Shown here: in pieces, positions 35,487 through 47,639 of the stretch
Position numbering within the stretch: the first letter of the stretch is position 1
How the letters are laid out: the number at the start of each line of letters is the position of its first letter
DNA from: Arachis hypogaea
Taxonomy: Eukaryota > Streptophyta > Magnoliopsida > Fabales > Fabaceae
Reading direction: 5' to 3'
Assembly: GCF_003086295.3 (NCBI RefSeq)
Contig: NC_092055.1
Coordinates: forward strand, 123,047,484-123,111,483
DNA: 64,000 bases
Program-made: the position numbers and the translations under genes
Notes under the pieces: model-generated
Databases searched by the model: none
What the model was told of the DNA's origin: nothing
What the model saw: only the letters and a program-made list of their open reading frames with translations

Positions 35487-36108
35487 TCATGTACAATAGT
35501 TAAAAAAATATTTATGATAATGAATAGAAGTAGTTCTAAATGGTCCCCAAAGATCAAAGTGTAATAATTCAAAATTAGCATTTTCATTACTCAAACTCGA
35601 CGAAAAAGAAAGTTTTCTTTGCTTAGAAAAATGATATACATCGCAAATTTTATTTTGATGAGATGAAATAAAAGGATATTGCTTATGTAAGAAATTGAGT
35701 CTTTGTCCAAAAAAATATCCTAAACGGAGATGCCATAACTTAGAAGATGTTTTGTGTTGATGGTGTGGAAAAGTTATTGAATGTAATGGTATGGTGGTGT
35801 TATTGGTGGTGTCAAAGGCTTTTTCAAAGATGTACAATCTTTCTCTTATTTTACCCAAATCAATCATCCTCAATGTATTCGATTCTTGTAGAAGACATGA
35901 ATATTAAGAAAAAGTAAGATCACAATAAAGCATAGAAGTAATTTTTTAAATGAGAATTAGATTGAAGTGAAACTGGCAAATACAAGACATTGTTCAAAAA
36001 TAAAGATGTTGAAAATTTAATAACATGTGCAATGACTTGTGAACCATTTGGCATATGAACAATAATAGGTTTAATTTTTGTGTAAAAAACAAAATTTGAA
36101 AAATTCAA
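35487..36108 (-). pseudogene. Copia protease / GAG-pre-integrase remnant
   Basis: 35873-35487 encodes KLWHLRLGY and, further on, ICDVYHFSKQRKLSF and FELLHFDLWGPF: the His/Cys zinc-binding region and the start of the integrase core. 36108-35920 resembles the protease C-terminal part (VHMPNGSQVIAHVIKF). The catalytic triad is not intact. Confidence 0.7.
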
Positions 36109-36418
36109 AGTTATATGATTTGTAGTACCTGAATCAATTATTCAAATACGAAAAAAAAAAATTAAAGGATGATGTAATATTATTTAAAATAAAAAAAGTA
36201 TATGAAGAACAAATAAATGAATACGCAAACATGTGCTAGGAAGCAGCCCAGTTTAAGAGGAAGTGGAGCCATTCTCATCCTTATTTTCTGGAGCATGGGC
36301 CTCATCCCATTTCAAAAAAGTCAAGAGAGTGTTGTGTTAGGAAGGGTCAAGTCTATTACTGATTGCTCCTAGGTTGTCTTCAACGCATCCTCCCCCTCTA
36401 AATTAGGGCATTCGGTGG

Positions 36419-37342
36419 CTATGATAGAGAGGGCTGGAAGGAGGCGACGACACTGTGCACAGAAGAGAAAGCCCTTTCGCCAAAGATGCGTGACCGTCCT
36501 GGAAATCGCAGATGACCTGGGGGTAACCGTGCTTTCCGTAGCAAACATCCACAGTGTGCCCCCTTTTCCACAGAATGTGCAAAGCTTGGAAGAAGGAGCA
36601 CTATATCCGACGCTAGCTGAACCAGAGCCTCACCCGGGCCATAGGAGACGTGTCGAGTGTCCAATACAGCGGCTAGAATCCACTTCTCATCCAGGATACT
36701 AGACCCGATTTGGATCTGCCTCTCATGTTGAATTACCATCGGAAAGACTCTGATCATAGGAGGTAGAAGGTCCATGAAAGTAACTGTGAACAAACGACCG
36801 CGTACCGTTCATCCAGGTCCTTAAAAAATCTAATGATGAAGTCCTGGTTTCAATGAGTTTTAGCTGGACAAGTGCAGATAGGAAGCGGTCTGAAGTTTTC
36901 AAGTTCCTCCTAGAAAGTTTTCAGAGAAGTATAGAAGTCAGTGACAGTAAGTGTACTTTGTTTTAGGATGTAAACTTCTTCTTGTAATTCTACTATGCGT
37001 AAGAGATCTGATTGAGAAAATCGTTCTTTAAGATCAACCCAAACAGAGGTAGCAGTATTGAGATATATCATGCTCTGAGTGATGGATGGTGAAAGAGAAT
37101 GAAAAAGCCAGAAAAGAACGAATTTGCAATGTTCCCAGACTGGGAAGAAATGATCTTCAGGAAGGGGTGAAGGTATTGTACCAGTGAGAAAATCATGTTT
37201 ATTTTTGGAAATAACTGCCATGGTAAAGGATCTGCTCCAGAAATGATTGTTATTTCCTATTAGAACAGGAGTAACAAGCACATACGTAAAATTTTTGCTA
37301 GGTTGTATATAATAGGGACTGGATTAATCTTGAGAAATATCC
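36419..37342 (-). pseudogene. Copia gag remnant
   Basis: 37281-36910 encodes a UBN2/gag-like region: LIGNNNHFWSRSFTMAVISK, FVLFWLFHSLSPSITQSMIY and ATSVWVDLKERFSQSD. A start at about 37342 (MDISQD) is followed by a stop. A CCHC knuckle (C-x2-C-x4-H-x4-C, CTFCGK…GHTVDVC) is readable near 36590-36540 only across a one-base frame change. Confidence 0.7.
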
Positions 37343-37960
37343 ATTGTGTGTGATGAAGAAGAAGGAGGAGGAGAGGATGGTGTTGACTAATTATTAGGAT
37401 TATAAGTTTTAACCATATTTTGGGTATCAATAGAACCATAATGGCTTTGATACCACAACAAGAACAAGAAAAAGGCAGAGAATAGTATGAATGAATGAAA
37501 AAGTGTATTGTATTCTCATTGTTGATCAATTATTACAAAAGATGTATATATACAGAAAGAAAAATACACAGCTCACCAAATTTATATAACAACTATTAAA
37601 TCTAGAAAAGGAATCTTATCCTAACAAAAAATGTGAGTCATATATTTTGGAACAAAAGAAGAAAAGCATAAGTAACAAGAAATAAAAAAAGTATAAGCAA
37701 AACGAAATAACACAAGAAAAAAATATTTATTATAAATGTTAAATTTGGGCCTAAATTTCTTGTGTTGTTGTTATGTTGGATTGATAGAGATTGGTTAAAT
37801 AAATTAAGAAATAGACAAATAGACACATTTTGTTACACTGATTTGAGAGTTTGTGGTGTTTGAAGAGTTGAAGACTAAGAAGTGAGTTAACAATCACTAA
37901 CATAATAGTTGGAATTCCTTTCAAGATCAATATAACTCAGGTAGCGTTAATTTAAAAATG

Positions 37961-38272
37961 TTTAATTATTCTACTGGTCCCTATAGTTTTGCAAAATTTT
38001 CAATTAGGTTTCTATACTTTTTTTTTTTTTAATTGAGTCTTTGCACCAAATTTTTTTTTAATTAGGTCCCTACACTTTTTTTTTCTTTTATTTAGGTCCC
38101 TGTACCAATTCTTTTTTTTTTAGTTGGATCCCTATAAAATTAAGCCAATTACTACTAAGAGGGACTTAATTGAAAAAAAAATTGGTGCAGGAACCCAATT
38201 AAAAAGAAAAAAAGTATAGAGACCTAATTGAAAATTTTACGAAACTATAGGGACCAACAGAATAATTAAACC
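37961..38272. mobile_element. Foldback (inverted-repeat) element, about 310 bp
   Basis: The left arm, starting TTTAATTATTCTACTGGTCC, and the right arm, ending GGACCAACAGAATAATTAAA, are reverse complements over more than 100 bases with few mismatches; the loop is short. Flanks ATTTAAAAATG and ATTTAAAAAATG look like an imperfect 9-11 bp target duplication, compatible with Mutator-type MITEs. Confidence 0.75.
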
Positions 38273-38534
38273 ATTTAAAAAATGTCAATACAAATTTTAT
38301 TTTATTAATTCTTTAGTATACAAAATCATATTTTATAAACTAATCTATCAAATTAAATCATGAATTTTTCAAGAAAAAAAAATTATTATTACATTAATTT
38401 TTATATATGACACGAGAATATAGTTACTTGTTACATAAGGCTAATTTTTTTATATTGATTAAATATATGTGTAATACACTGTTATTGAAAAATTAGGTAT
38501 TTTTTTATATGGTATTTTTTTATTGGTATTTGTT

Positions 38535-38735
38535 CAAATCGGAGGGTCCGATTTGTTTAAAAAAAAAAACTACAAATCGGAGGATCCGATTTGTTTGAAG
38601 AAAAAAATAAACTACAAATCGAAAGTCCGATTTGTATTTTTTATTTTTTTTATTTTTAAAAATAAAAATCGGGCGGTCTGATTTTAACATTAAATTTTTT
38701 TATTTTCGAAAACACAAATCGGACCGTCCGATTTA
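38535..38735. repeat. Five-fold palindrome cluster AAATCGGANNNTCCGATTT
   Basis: Copies at 38535-38555, 38573-38593, 38615-38634, 38666-38685 and 38715-38735. Three are near-perfect palindromes and two are slightly degraded, spaced 38-51 bases and separated by A/T runs. No gene nearby. Confidence 0.85.
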
Positions 38736-38749
38736 TGATTGTTTGTTTG

Positions 38750-41440
38750 AAAAATAAAACAAATCCGAGACACCAATTTATCTTAAACATAGCAAGGTAA
38801 AGCACCTCTCTTCTCACACCATTTTGAGATACACTCTTCTCTCTCACACGAAAAAAATTCGCGGTTACATAAGCACTAATAATTTTAGTTATTGATAGTA
38901 TTTTGGTCAAATAAACTAAAATATATATCATTTCTCATTTTGAAAAATTATAAAATTTTAAACTAGTTAAGAAATCGCTCCTGTGTTTTCATTTGGAAAA
39001 ATTAAAATATTAAAAATAAAATTTTACAAAACGCTCTGCCATTTTTTTCTTTTTGAATAATGACTCTCATAATTAAAAGAATTCACAATCACCACCATAT
39101 TTGTGAAATTCACACAAATAAGTCAAATATAAAAAAGAAATTAAGCAATGAGACGAAATTTAGTTTTGTCTTTTTATGTAGATTAAAAAAAATTTTAAAA
39201 TTGGTCTTATCTTTGTACAACAAAATAATAATTTCGGTAGCATCCCCAATACACATCATTAATTAGGAATCATATGTTAAAGTACTTTAGAGGATATTTG
39301 GGGCTTGGTCCAGTGCATTATTGAAGAGTGACTGAGTGAGTACGTAGCAGTTCTTTATATTATGTTGATGATGTGCATCATCAATGAAAGGAGGTCCACG
39401 CCACGCATGCATGCATGCTATAAGCATTCACCAATCATTTGCATCCAATAATTACAATAGCATTGCAATTAACAATATAATTACTGGCGGTTCTCACGTA
39501 ATTATATTTTGTCTCAATTCATGCATTTATTTATTTTATTTAGTAATACACTAATATATATGTACATGATTGCCATCATGCATATTTAACTATATTATCT
39601 TTCTTACAACTATTATTATATTTTTTTTCCTGACTTCTATATGATTATAGAATAAGTAAATTTTAAAAAGTAATTAATAAATCAATCAATATAAGTTGTA
39701 GATATATAATTTTTAAATTTTGGATTATACAATGCAATTTTTTTTGTTGGCTTATTGTTAACGGTTGTTCTGTCGTCCTAATAAGCTAAGTGTTTGGTAG
39801 GTGCAGTTTGCAACCATATATAATATATATTGGTAAGTAAAATGGCTACCAAAGAAGGATCTATGTCGGTGATGCTACATGTATTTATGAATATTTTTAT
39901 AATCAAATTCAATTAAATTACTATATGCCTAATGAAAAGAAAAATATGTGAATATATCACCGTTTTTTCTTTTTCGTATTTCTGTAACACAATTTTTTAT
40001 TAAAAAATATAAAAATTTATTGATATAATACAAAAATTTTACATATAACATAAATTTTTTAATATAGTATAAAATGTTTTGCACATAACACATAAATATT
40101 TATTATAAATGTATTTTGTTAGTTGAATGAGTCAATATTCTAACGATCTTCTAAAAATTTTTGTATTGCACACCAAAATTCTGTGCTATGCATTAAAATT
40201 TTTGTGTTATATACTAAAATTTATATTTTGTTAATTAGGTGTCAATATTTTGGGCATGTAATTTTTTAAAAATTTATATATTAAATACTAAATTTTTTAT
40301 GTTGTATACCAAAATTTTAGTATTGTATATCAAAATTTTTGTGATATATATATATAGGTGAGTCTTTGGTGGCCAAAAGAATGGTGGCTAAACATGACTA
40401 AGAATTGACCATTTAATAAACAGATGACATGTGGTATGTAGCATTAGTAGATAGATTTTGTATTATAGACTAACGTATAAAGCACACAATTTAAAACAGT
40501 AAAAGACAGAGAAAAATATTAACACCTTGTAATTTTATAATTTAAAAAATTAAAAAACGGTGATCATAAATTTATGGTGATTTAACTAATACTTTAACTT
40601 AACAAAGTAAATTTAAATTTTGATTTAAAAACTATGATAAAATTTTTAATAAAATTTTGAATTTAAATTTTACACATACGGATAATAAATTTATGGTGAT
40701 TTATATAACAATTTAACTTAACAAATTGAATTAAAATTTTGATTTTAAAATTAGGAAAAATTTTCTAAATATGTGTTGAATTTAAATTTTTATGAAAATA
40801 GCAAAAATATTTAAACTAATAATAATGTAACTTAAGAAATTAAATAAAAATAAAAAAATAAAGTTACCAATATTATCAAGAAAATTGACTAATTATTACT
40901 TAATAATTAATATAAAAATAAAAGAAAGACATGATGATGAAATATTTTTTTAAATATATTATATTTGTGAAATATATATTAAAAAAAGATTTATTAATAA
41001 AAATTAAATTAAATTTTGTTATATTGATAATATAAAATATTTTATATAGTTGTTTAATTATATTTTTTTAGACAATCATTTTTATAGTTAATAAAAAAAT
41101 AATTATTTTTATTAAAATGATAATACATAATTATTAAATGTTCGTATAAATTATTTTATATTTACAGTGTATCAAAATTAAATTCATGAAAATATATGTA
41201 AATATATAATTATACATTAAAGATTTAATTAAAATAATAAATAATAATTAATTACACATTTTAATTTATTTAATCACAGGTTTATGTTTATCTATTAATT
41301 TTAAATTTAAGTGTTACTAAGATCTTTTTAAAAAGTAGCTTTTTTTTTTTTGGTGTTTAGCAATCATATTTATTAGAGTCAAATTATGATTCATTCAACT
41401 CCAAACTCTGTCACATGTCAAATTCTGATTTATTTTTTGA
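38750..41440. other. AT-rich intergenic DNA
   Basis: No gene recognised. 40150-40340 repeats phrases around 'TTGTGTTATATACTAAAATTT' several times, a decayed tandem repeat. GTGGCCAAAAGAATGGTGGC near 40370 resembles the terminal part of a legume MITE, but I could not find its partner end. Confidence 0.4.
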
Positions 41441-41446
41441 TCTTAG

Positions 41447-41740
41447 CTATCTTAGCCACTCAATCTTTATAGTCACCAGAGACAAATCCATATATATATA
41501 TATATGAGAAGAGAAATATGACAATGATGATAATGAGAAAAACCGAAGAGAAAAAAAAAGAAAAAAATTTAAATAAAAGAAGAAGAAAAAGATGATAATG
41601 ATGATAATATAACAACAACGACAAAAAAAAAAGCACATAAAAAAACAGCGAAAGAGGAGAAATAGGAGAAAAATTGAAAGAAGAAGAGAAAGCAGAAGAA
41701 AAAGCAGCAATGCGCGGCGACAAACTTATAGTTAAAGATT
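41447..41740. repeat. Purine-rich block resembling the 3.7-4.4 kb MITE interior
   Basis: GAAGAAGAAAAAGATGATAATG-type sequence and its minus-strand Phe/Leu/Ser frames resemble, in composition and phrase order, the interior of the 3749-4411 element in opposite orientation. Terminal repeats were not found. Confidence 0.35.
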
Positions 41741-43400
41741 TAGTTTAAAAAAACGATTGGACACCTAATTTTATTGTACTAATAAATAAACGTTTGCTTT
41801 TCATTCTCAACATCTTTTAAGAAATATCTCCAGCTCCAGATTGTATGTTTTCAACTCTTCATGATGAGTCTTTCCTTTTTAACATTAATTATTTAAGATA
41901 TTTGTTTAATGAAATAGTTTAATCTTAATATATATGATATCAAATTTAAGAAAATAATTTATATTTTAATAACATATTACGAATTCAAATTTAATAAAAT
42001 AATAATGGAAAAAATAAATCTATTTGCATTTATACCACTTAGAATACTCCAAATGAATGTAGTGGATCTATAACTATAATTTTAGTTTATTCTTTTCCAT
42101 TTAGTAAAACTTAAATAAGGTAAAATATTTGGTTTTGATACCTATAAAAGTTTCATTTAAATGAGTCTGATTTTATTTTGAAAAAAATGTTTTTTGGTTT
42201 TAATTCCTAAACACTTATTTTAAATTAGTTTTTAGAATCATTAACGAATTTAAACTCAAATGAGTTTAACTAGGTAACTAACTTTTTTATTAATATAAAT
42301 TAATTTTTTAAATAATAAATTTTATATTTTATATTTTGAATTTTAAATATTAAATTTTATAATTTATAATAAAGTTGACTAATATTAATTAATTAAAAAT
42401 TAATTATCATACTATTTTTTTAAAGAATAACCAACTGGTTGCAACTTGTAAACGCCCAAAATTTAAATAAGGCCAACAAGCATATTATGAACCGCTTTGA
42501 TGGGAGAGTTTAGACTAATAGAGCATCTACTGCGCTGGAATTCTTTTTATTTATTTATTTATTAATTACGGCATGTGGATTTTGGAGCACATGCATGCAT
42601 AAATCAAAGTTATTATATAGTAATTGATAATCAAATTGAATTGGTATGATGATTAGTTTATAGAGAATACTTTAATAAGGATATTAAAAATATTTTTTTA
42701 AGACGTTTACATGTGTCATGTTATTATTAGATATTTTTATTAAATTAGTTAATAATTAATTTTTTGATAAATCAGAACAAAATCGGTTATTATAGCAATA
42801 ATAATAAATCCAATTGTTTATATTATAATTATTAGACCCGATTTGATTCAATTGAATTACACAATCTAAACCGAATATCTTTAAACTTTTTAATAAAATG
42901 ACAAATATATCTCTGATTTTTTGTTTTGTAGACATTTAAATCCCTAAAAATTTAAAAATATAATTAAATTTCTAAAAAAATGGATTTATTGTTATTGTTA
43001 TAAAAAAATCGGTTTTATTTTAATTTGCTAAGAAATAAAAAATAACCGATTCATTAATATGTCCAACAATAATGCGAAACGTAAGCGTCTTTACAAAAAG
43101 ACGTTTTAAGCGTCTTTATGGAAGCGTCACCCTTAGTTTATTAGTCTGATTAGTAAATATTGGAGGTTTGAATCTCATTTTGTGTATACATTAATTTATT
43201 GATCAGTAATAAATCTTTAAATAAAATATCAGAGAGTAAATAAAAAATTTAAGCGCGGACAAATTTACCTATAAAACAATAAAACTAATGCTGTACTCAT
43301 AAAAGATAGGTTTCAATTGACAAAATTAATCAAAACCTAAAAATATTCAAAATTTCTAAATTACTCCTTCTTTACCAAACCCAATTTCACAACATCTCTT
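41741..43400. other. AT-rich intergenic DNA
   Basis: Nothing coding. 43081-43130 has repeated AAGCGTCTTTA motifs in an imperfect palindrome, possibly one end of a small element. Confidence 0.4.
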
Positions 43401-43435
43401 CCTCTTCTTCTTCCACTACTACACTCACCTTCAAC

Positions 43436-44053
43436 TTGACAAGTCCAATTTTATCGTCCTCCATAAACTCACCCACCACTCCTCCCACCTTCATCGCCTC
43501 CATCTTCTACTCTGGCAACTCCCTCAAGCGCAATGTCACACCTTTTGCAGTGAGTGTTGTTGAGCGGATCGAGTATGATCCCAATCGCTTCTCCAGCATC
43601 CCTTCGTCTGATGGATCGAAGAAATCCGCTGCGGTGTCATGCTAGAGAAAGCCCTTGCTCAACTGTCGCGCAAATCGCTCCAGATTGATAACTCCACTGA
43701 AGGCAATAATAATATCCGCGGTGTGTTCGCGTTCAATTCGATGCTGCCTCCGCAGCATGCTGGTTCATCATCCAAGAACATATTCTTGTCGACATTCTCA
43801 CTGAAGGAAAAAGCAGCTTTTGTTTTTGCATTTGGATTCGAATTGCTTTACCTCATGTTGCCGAGGATTGCGGTGGCTGCATCAAGAGCATTGTTCTTCG
43901 CGCCACGAGCGACAAGAGATCAGAGGAGACAACGATGCAGGTTTGGAACTGGAAGAAGCTAAGAACAACGATGTGGTGACAAAGGGGTCAAAAAGAATAG
44001 ACTCAATAGAGTTCATTGGTGGTGGTGTTAGAAGTGGGTGTCACCGTGAGTGA
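43436..44053 (+). pseudogene. Fragment resembling nuclear-encoded mitochondrial ribosomal protein L2
   Basis: 43436-43645 encodes VVERIEYDPNRFSSI, close to the conserved VERIEYDPNRSS block of organellar L2. 43639-43962 continues in another frame with SLKEKAAFVFAFGFELLYLM and LPRIAVAASRALFFAPRATR, resembling the plant-specific middle of mitochondrial RPL2. The frame shifts between the blocks near 43640, and the N- and C-terminal parts of the family are missing. Either an RPL2 pseudogene or a fragment carried by the flanking transposon. Recognition is from memory of the family and is moderate. Confidence 0.5.
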
Positions 44054-44107
44054 AAGGGAAAAAAATTGTGGACTTGGATGGGAGTGATAGTGAAATACTA
44101 GAGAGAG

Positions 44108-44297
44108 CACTACAAAAAAATGATATAAAATGGCATTAATGTTATGGGGGTTCTATAAAAACGCCCTAATTTTTTAATATTATGTCGTTTCTTATTGTTG
44201 CCGTAATTAATTTGTAATTAACAGCGGTTGTTTTGGATTCTGGCGGTTTTAAAACGCTATTATCAACTTGTATAAAATGCTAAACCCTAAATTAACC
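44108..44297 (+). mobile_element. 5' terminal fragment of an outer CACTA element
   Basis: Starts CACTACAAAAAAATGATATA, the CACTA terminal signature, followed by subterminal ACGCC/GGCGGTTTT motifs. It is cut at 44297 by the nested CACTA element. Its other end was not found; the GC-rich 48211-48640 segment might be its continuation. Confidence 0.6.
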
Positions 44298-45049
44298 CAC
44301 TACAAAAAAATATGATTAAAATGGCATTAATATTAAGGCATTGTTACTTAACTGCCGTATTGTTGGTTCATTTTAACATTTCTCTCTTATGCCATAATAT
44401 TCTTGCTAAAAGCGCTACATTTTGGCGTTTATACCCGCCACTGCAATTGTTTTAATGTTTTTTTTAGTTTTTTTTTTTTTATAAAACTATAAGAGAATAT
44501 GAGAGTAAAAGCAAGTGATGCTTTTCATCATCATACGAGAGTGAGAGTATACGAAACCCTAACAATTGCCGTTGTTCATCTCCACACGACGAAGCCATTG
44601 TTGTTGATCTAGTTTTCTAGTTTTGATATGAGGGTTTGCGTCGCGATTCATCTTCGCACTGCTGCAAGTGACGTTGTTATTGCTGCGTACGATTGAACTT
44701 CTGTGATCTGGTTCTTCAACTTCGATCCGAAGTTTGCCACCGCCACAAGCGGCGCTGTTGTTGTTGGCCTCCAATTGTGCTTCTGCGATTTGGTTTTGCT
44801 ATTTTGTGAATTATTAATTATTAATTTGATCTACTTTATCTTTTGATTTTTCCTTCTTCTTCATACTTTTAGATCTAGTTCATGCTCTAATAGGAAGAAA
44901 CAGAGAATGCCTGTTCTTTTTCCTTGTTGTGTATTTTTACTTTGATTGATCTTCTGCGTTAATAATTTCAGAGAATAATGGAGGTTGATATGCTCTCTGC
45001 TTTTGAACTATTCTCCTTCGGAGATTTTTGATTAACGTCCTCCTCAGAT

Positions 45050-46100
45050 TACTCGCAACTCTCTCCCAATGTCGATCCTCACGCGCCTTCACGCGCTGCT
45101 CTCAGAGTTCAAAAGGTTTACCGCAGCTACCGTACTCGCCGCCGCTTGGCCGATTCCGCTGTCGTCGCCGAAGAGCTCTGGTGCGGTGGTGCCTCCTCAA
45201 CCTCAATCTATCAATTCTCAATTTTCATTCCTTCATGCAACTCATTCTCAAACCTCTTAAAAAAAAATCAAATTTTTTATTTTAATTATTATTATTTTTG
45301 TTTGAATTTTCATTCCTTCAATTTGCCTGAAAGCGCTGCTTCTCGCTGGAGCCGTGTTCGTCTCAACACTTCCAAGGTTTTCATTCAACACTCTTCTCTA
45401 TCTAAAACTGAGTCTGAAAAATGAAGCCTTTGATTAAGTGTTTGTTTTGTTTCATTTTTTGCCGTATTTAATATACTGTGTTTTGTTTCTGTTACGTGAT
45501 TATGTTTTATGTATATGTATATATGTGTATAATACTATAATGTAACACTAACATGATCAATAGTACTTAATAGTGATGAGATGTGTGTATAAGAATACTT
45601 GGAGTTGTACGGTATATATACCATGCTATACGGATATTTATCATTGATTATTGATTATGGTTTTGGAAAAATGAATTGAAGGACCAAGTTTTGAGCTTGA
45701 TTCTGAAGAAAAATATGGACCCTTTTTTCTTTGTTTTCTTTTGACAGGTGGGTAAAGGTTTGTCCTTAGATGCCCAAGCTCAAAAGTTGGCTTTTCAGCA
45801 CTGGATTGAAGCTGTGAGTTATGCAATACTCTCCCTATTTTTTTATTTTTTTATTTTATTTTATTGCTGTTATAGTAGGGTGTAGTGGTTGTAATAGTCA
45901 TTTATTTATTTATTTAATTGATAATTCTATGTTACTTAAGTTAGTTTGACCAACATGCTCTTATTAGTATATTTTTTAATTCTAATTAATTAATTAATTA
46001 ACTAGTGTTAATTATTTGAACTGTAGATTGATCCACGCCATCGTTATGGACACAACTTGCATTACTATTATGAAGAATGGTGTAAAACGGATTCTAGTTA
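45050..46100 (+). pseudogene. Captured IQM-type calmodulin-binding protein gene fragment
   Basis: Four exon-like pieces with intact-looking introns. 45050-45181 has LSPNVDPHAPSRAALRVQKV followed by YRSYRTRRRLADSAVVAEEL, an IQ motif. About 45328-45378 has PESAASRWSRVRLNTSK. 45749-45813 has VGKGLSLDAQAQKLAFQHWI (acceptor TTTTGACAG, donor GTGAGT). 46027-46100 has IDPRHRYGHNLHYYYEEWCK. Together they follow the order of plant IQM proteins (IQM1-6 family). The remainder of the gene is missing. Retained introns point to capture of genomic DNA and not of cDNA. Confidence 0.8.
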
Positions 46101-46390
46101 ACCATTCTTCTATTGGTGAGACTTATTTATTTATTTACCATTTTTTTGTCAATTTATTTTTTTCTCTTCAAGGAAAGCCCTTTACTATTTTCTCAGAGAT
46201 TCGGCTGAAACCATAGTGGGTTGGTTGGTTTAGTTTGGACTCACATTGCAAATCATCTTGTACATTGAATTATTTGTAAGTGCTGAATTGCATACACTTC
46301 TTTTTCTTCTTTCTGGTTTTCATACAAAAACTGTATATTACTCTGCACTATTGGGTGTGAAATCTTGTTTCGTGATTGTAGTCATATTGT

Positions 46391-46552
46391 GTGGAATTTA
46401 TCATCATGAAAGGAGATAACCTTACAGGGCTGTTTCCTGGATCATCATTGGATATTGGAAGCCTCCACTTGGACTCCAAACAATTGTCTCAAATAACATT
46501 GAACCTGCCTGCTAATGCATTTGCTTCCAAAATTATCCTGTGGATAATAGTA
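46391..46552 (+). pseudogene. Exon-like captured segment of unknown origin
   Basis: An open stretch encoding [20 protein letters not shown] and then [12 protein letters not shown] has ordinary protein-like composition and a GTAAGAG-like donor at its end. It lies between the IQM and DDM1 pieces. I do not recognise the source gene. Confidence 0.4.
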
Positions 46553-47229
46553 AGAGTTTTATTTTTCTTTTTCTTTTTTTTTAAAGAGGGTTTTTAGTTT
46601 TCTTTCTAAACTTCTAATGAATTTCTACTTTATTGTATTTTCATTTCTCTTTTAGGTACTTAGCCCCTTCACCAAATATCCTTATTTTTAGCCACATGCT
46701 AATACTTATCTATGAAAGTAGAGCAAGGCTTGTTCATGTTCATGGAACTTTTTTAGACTAAATTTTCTTAATTTTAAACAAATATGCTTTGACCACGAAC
46801 CCGCTTGCAAGGAGTCTGGAGGAGTTGCTACCCCATAGAATTTCAAGTACCACTTGGTGTTTCATGCCGCTCAGAACAATATTGGTTATGGCTACACTTT
46901 TAACTGCTTTTCTAATTCCTTATTTTGGTAAGTCCTAGGCTTTGTCTGTGTAAGGACGAAGTATAATAAGTTAATAAACTTCTATTGTATAGCTAATGTA
47001 CTTCCACTAAATCTTGAGCAGTGTTACATCATCAGGAAAAATTCAATTTTTTATACAAAACAATATTTCTCAGTGGATGAAAGAAAGTAGTTATACTCGC
47101 TTACTCACTTTATGCTTGGAATTAATGTTTGAGGTTTTCTTAATCAATAACTAATAACTAATAGTAAGCATGCATCTGTTTGAGATTCTTTTAATCAATA
47201 CTATGTGATCATGTTTGGAATTAATGTAG

Positions 47230-47424
47230 ATGAGGGCCAAAAGGGCAGTTGTTGTTATGCTTGCAAGATCAAAAGAAAGTGTAAAGATAGAAGATATTAA
47301 CATGACTGAGGAGGAAAGAACTGAGAAAGAACAGAAGGAGCTTATGCCTTTACTCACGGGCGAAAAATTGAAGTCTTATCAGCTGAAAGGTGTAAAGTTG
47401 TTGATTTCACTGCAAAATAATATG
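47230..47424 (+). pseudogene. Captured DDM1 (SNF2-family chromatin remodeller) fragment
   Basis: Encodes RAKRAVVVMLARSKE, then the acidic EEERTEKEQKELMPLLTGEK and LKSYQLKGVKLLISLQNN. This corresponds to the region of plant DDM1 just before and into the start of its SNF2 ATPase domain (family pattern KAKRAV…SRSKE…PLLTGGQLKSYQLKGVKWLISLWQN). An acceptor-like TTAATGTAG precedes it. Two conserved residues differ (Trp to Leu in GVKWLI, and Trp missing before Gln-Asn). Only about 65 codons are present, so there is no enzyme function. Confidence 0.8.
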
Positions 47425-47639
47425 TATTAAGAGTTATATATTAAGACTTTCAATACTTTATTTGTATAGGAGTTATTATTTTTTATTTTCAATACTAAAA
47501 TATTATATATTATGTTTAATTTTTTTTGTGAGTTATGTAATATTTTGTTGATGAGTGATATGATTTTTTATTATTGTGAAATTTTAAGCAAAAAAATTAT
47601 ATGTTTAACACGATAAAAATTATTTTTTAAACGATAAAA

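Larger units (their letters stand above)
32441..37801 (-). mobile_element. Decayed Ty1-copia LTR retrotransposon
   Basis: LTRs of about 340 bp (about 32441-32781 and 37457-37801) share long blocks such as GTGTATTGTATTCTCATT and GTTAAATTTGGGCC, with frequent differences, so the insertion is old. On the minus strand, immediately inside the 5' LTR, TGGTATCAAAGCC (37455-37443) matches the copia initiator-Met primer site with one change. Domains in minus order: gag (37340-36900), CCHC knuckle (about 36590-36540), protease remnant (36110-35920), GAG-pre-integrase/zinc finger (35873-35500), integrase remnant, reverse transcriptase with YVDDIVLTG (34075-33593) and RNase H (33023-32778). Stops and frameshifts occur in all parts. 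LTR ends could not be fixed to the base. Confidence 0.9.

Noticed and set aside
36415..36702. 95-residue plus-strand frame
   Set aside because: Antisense of the copia gag CCHC region; no independent evidence.
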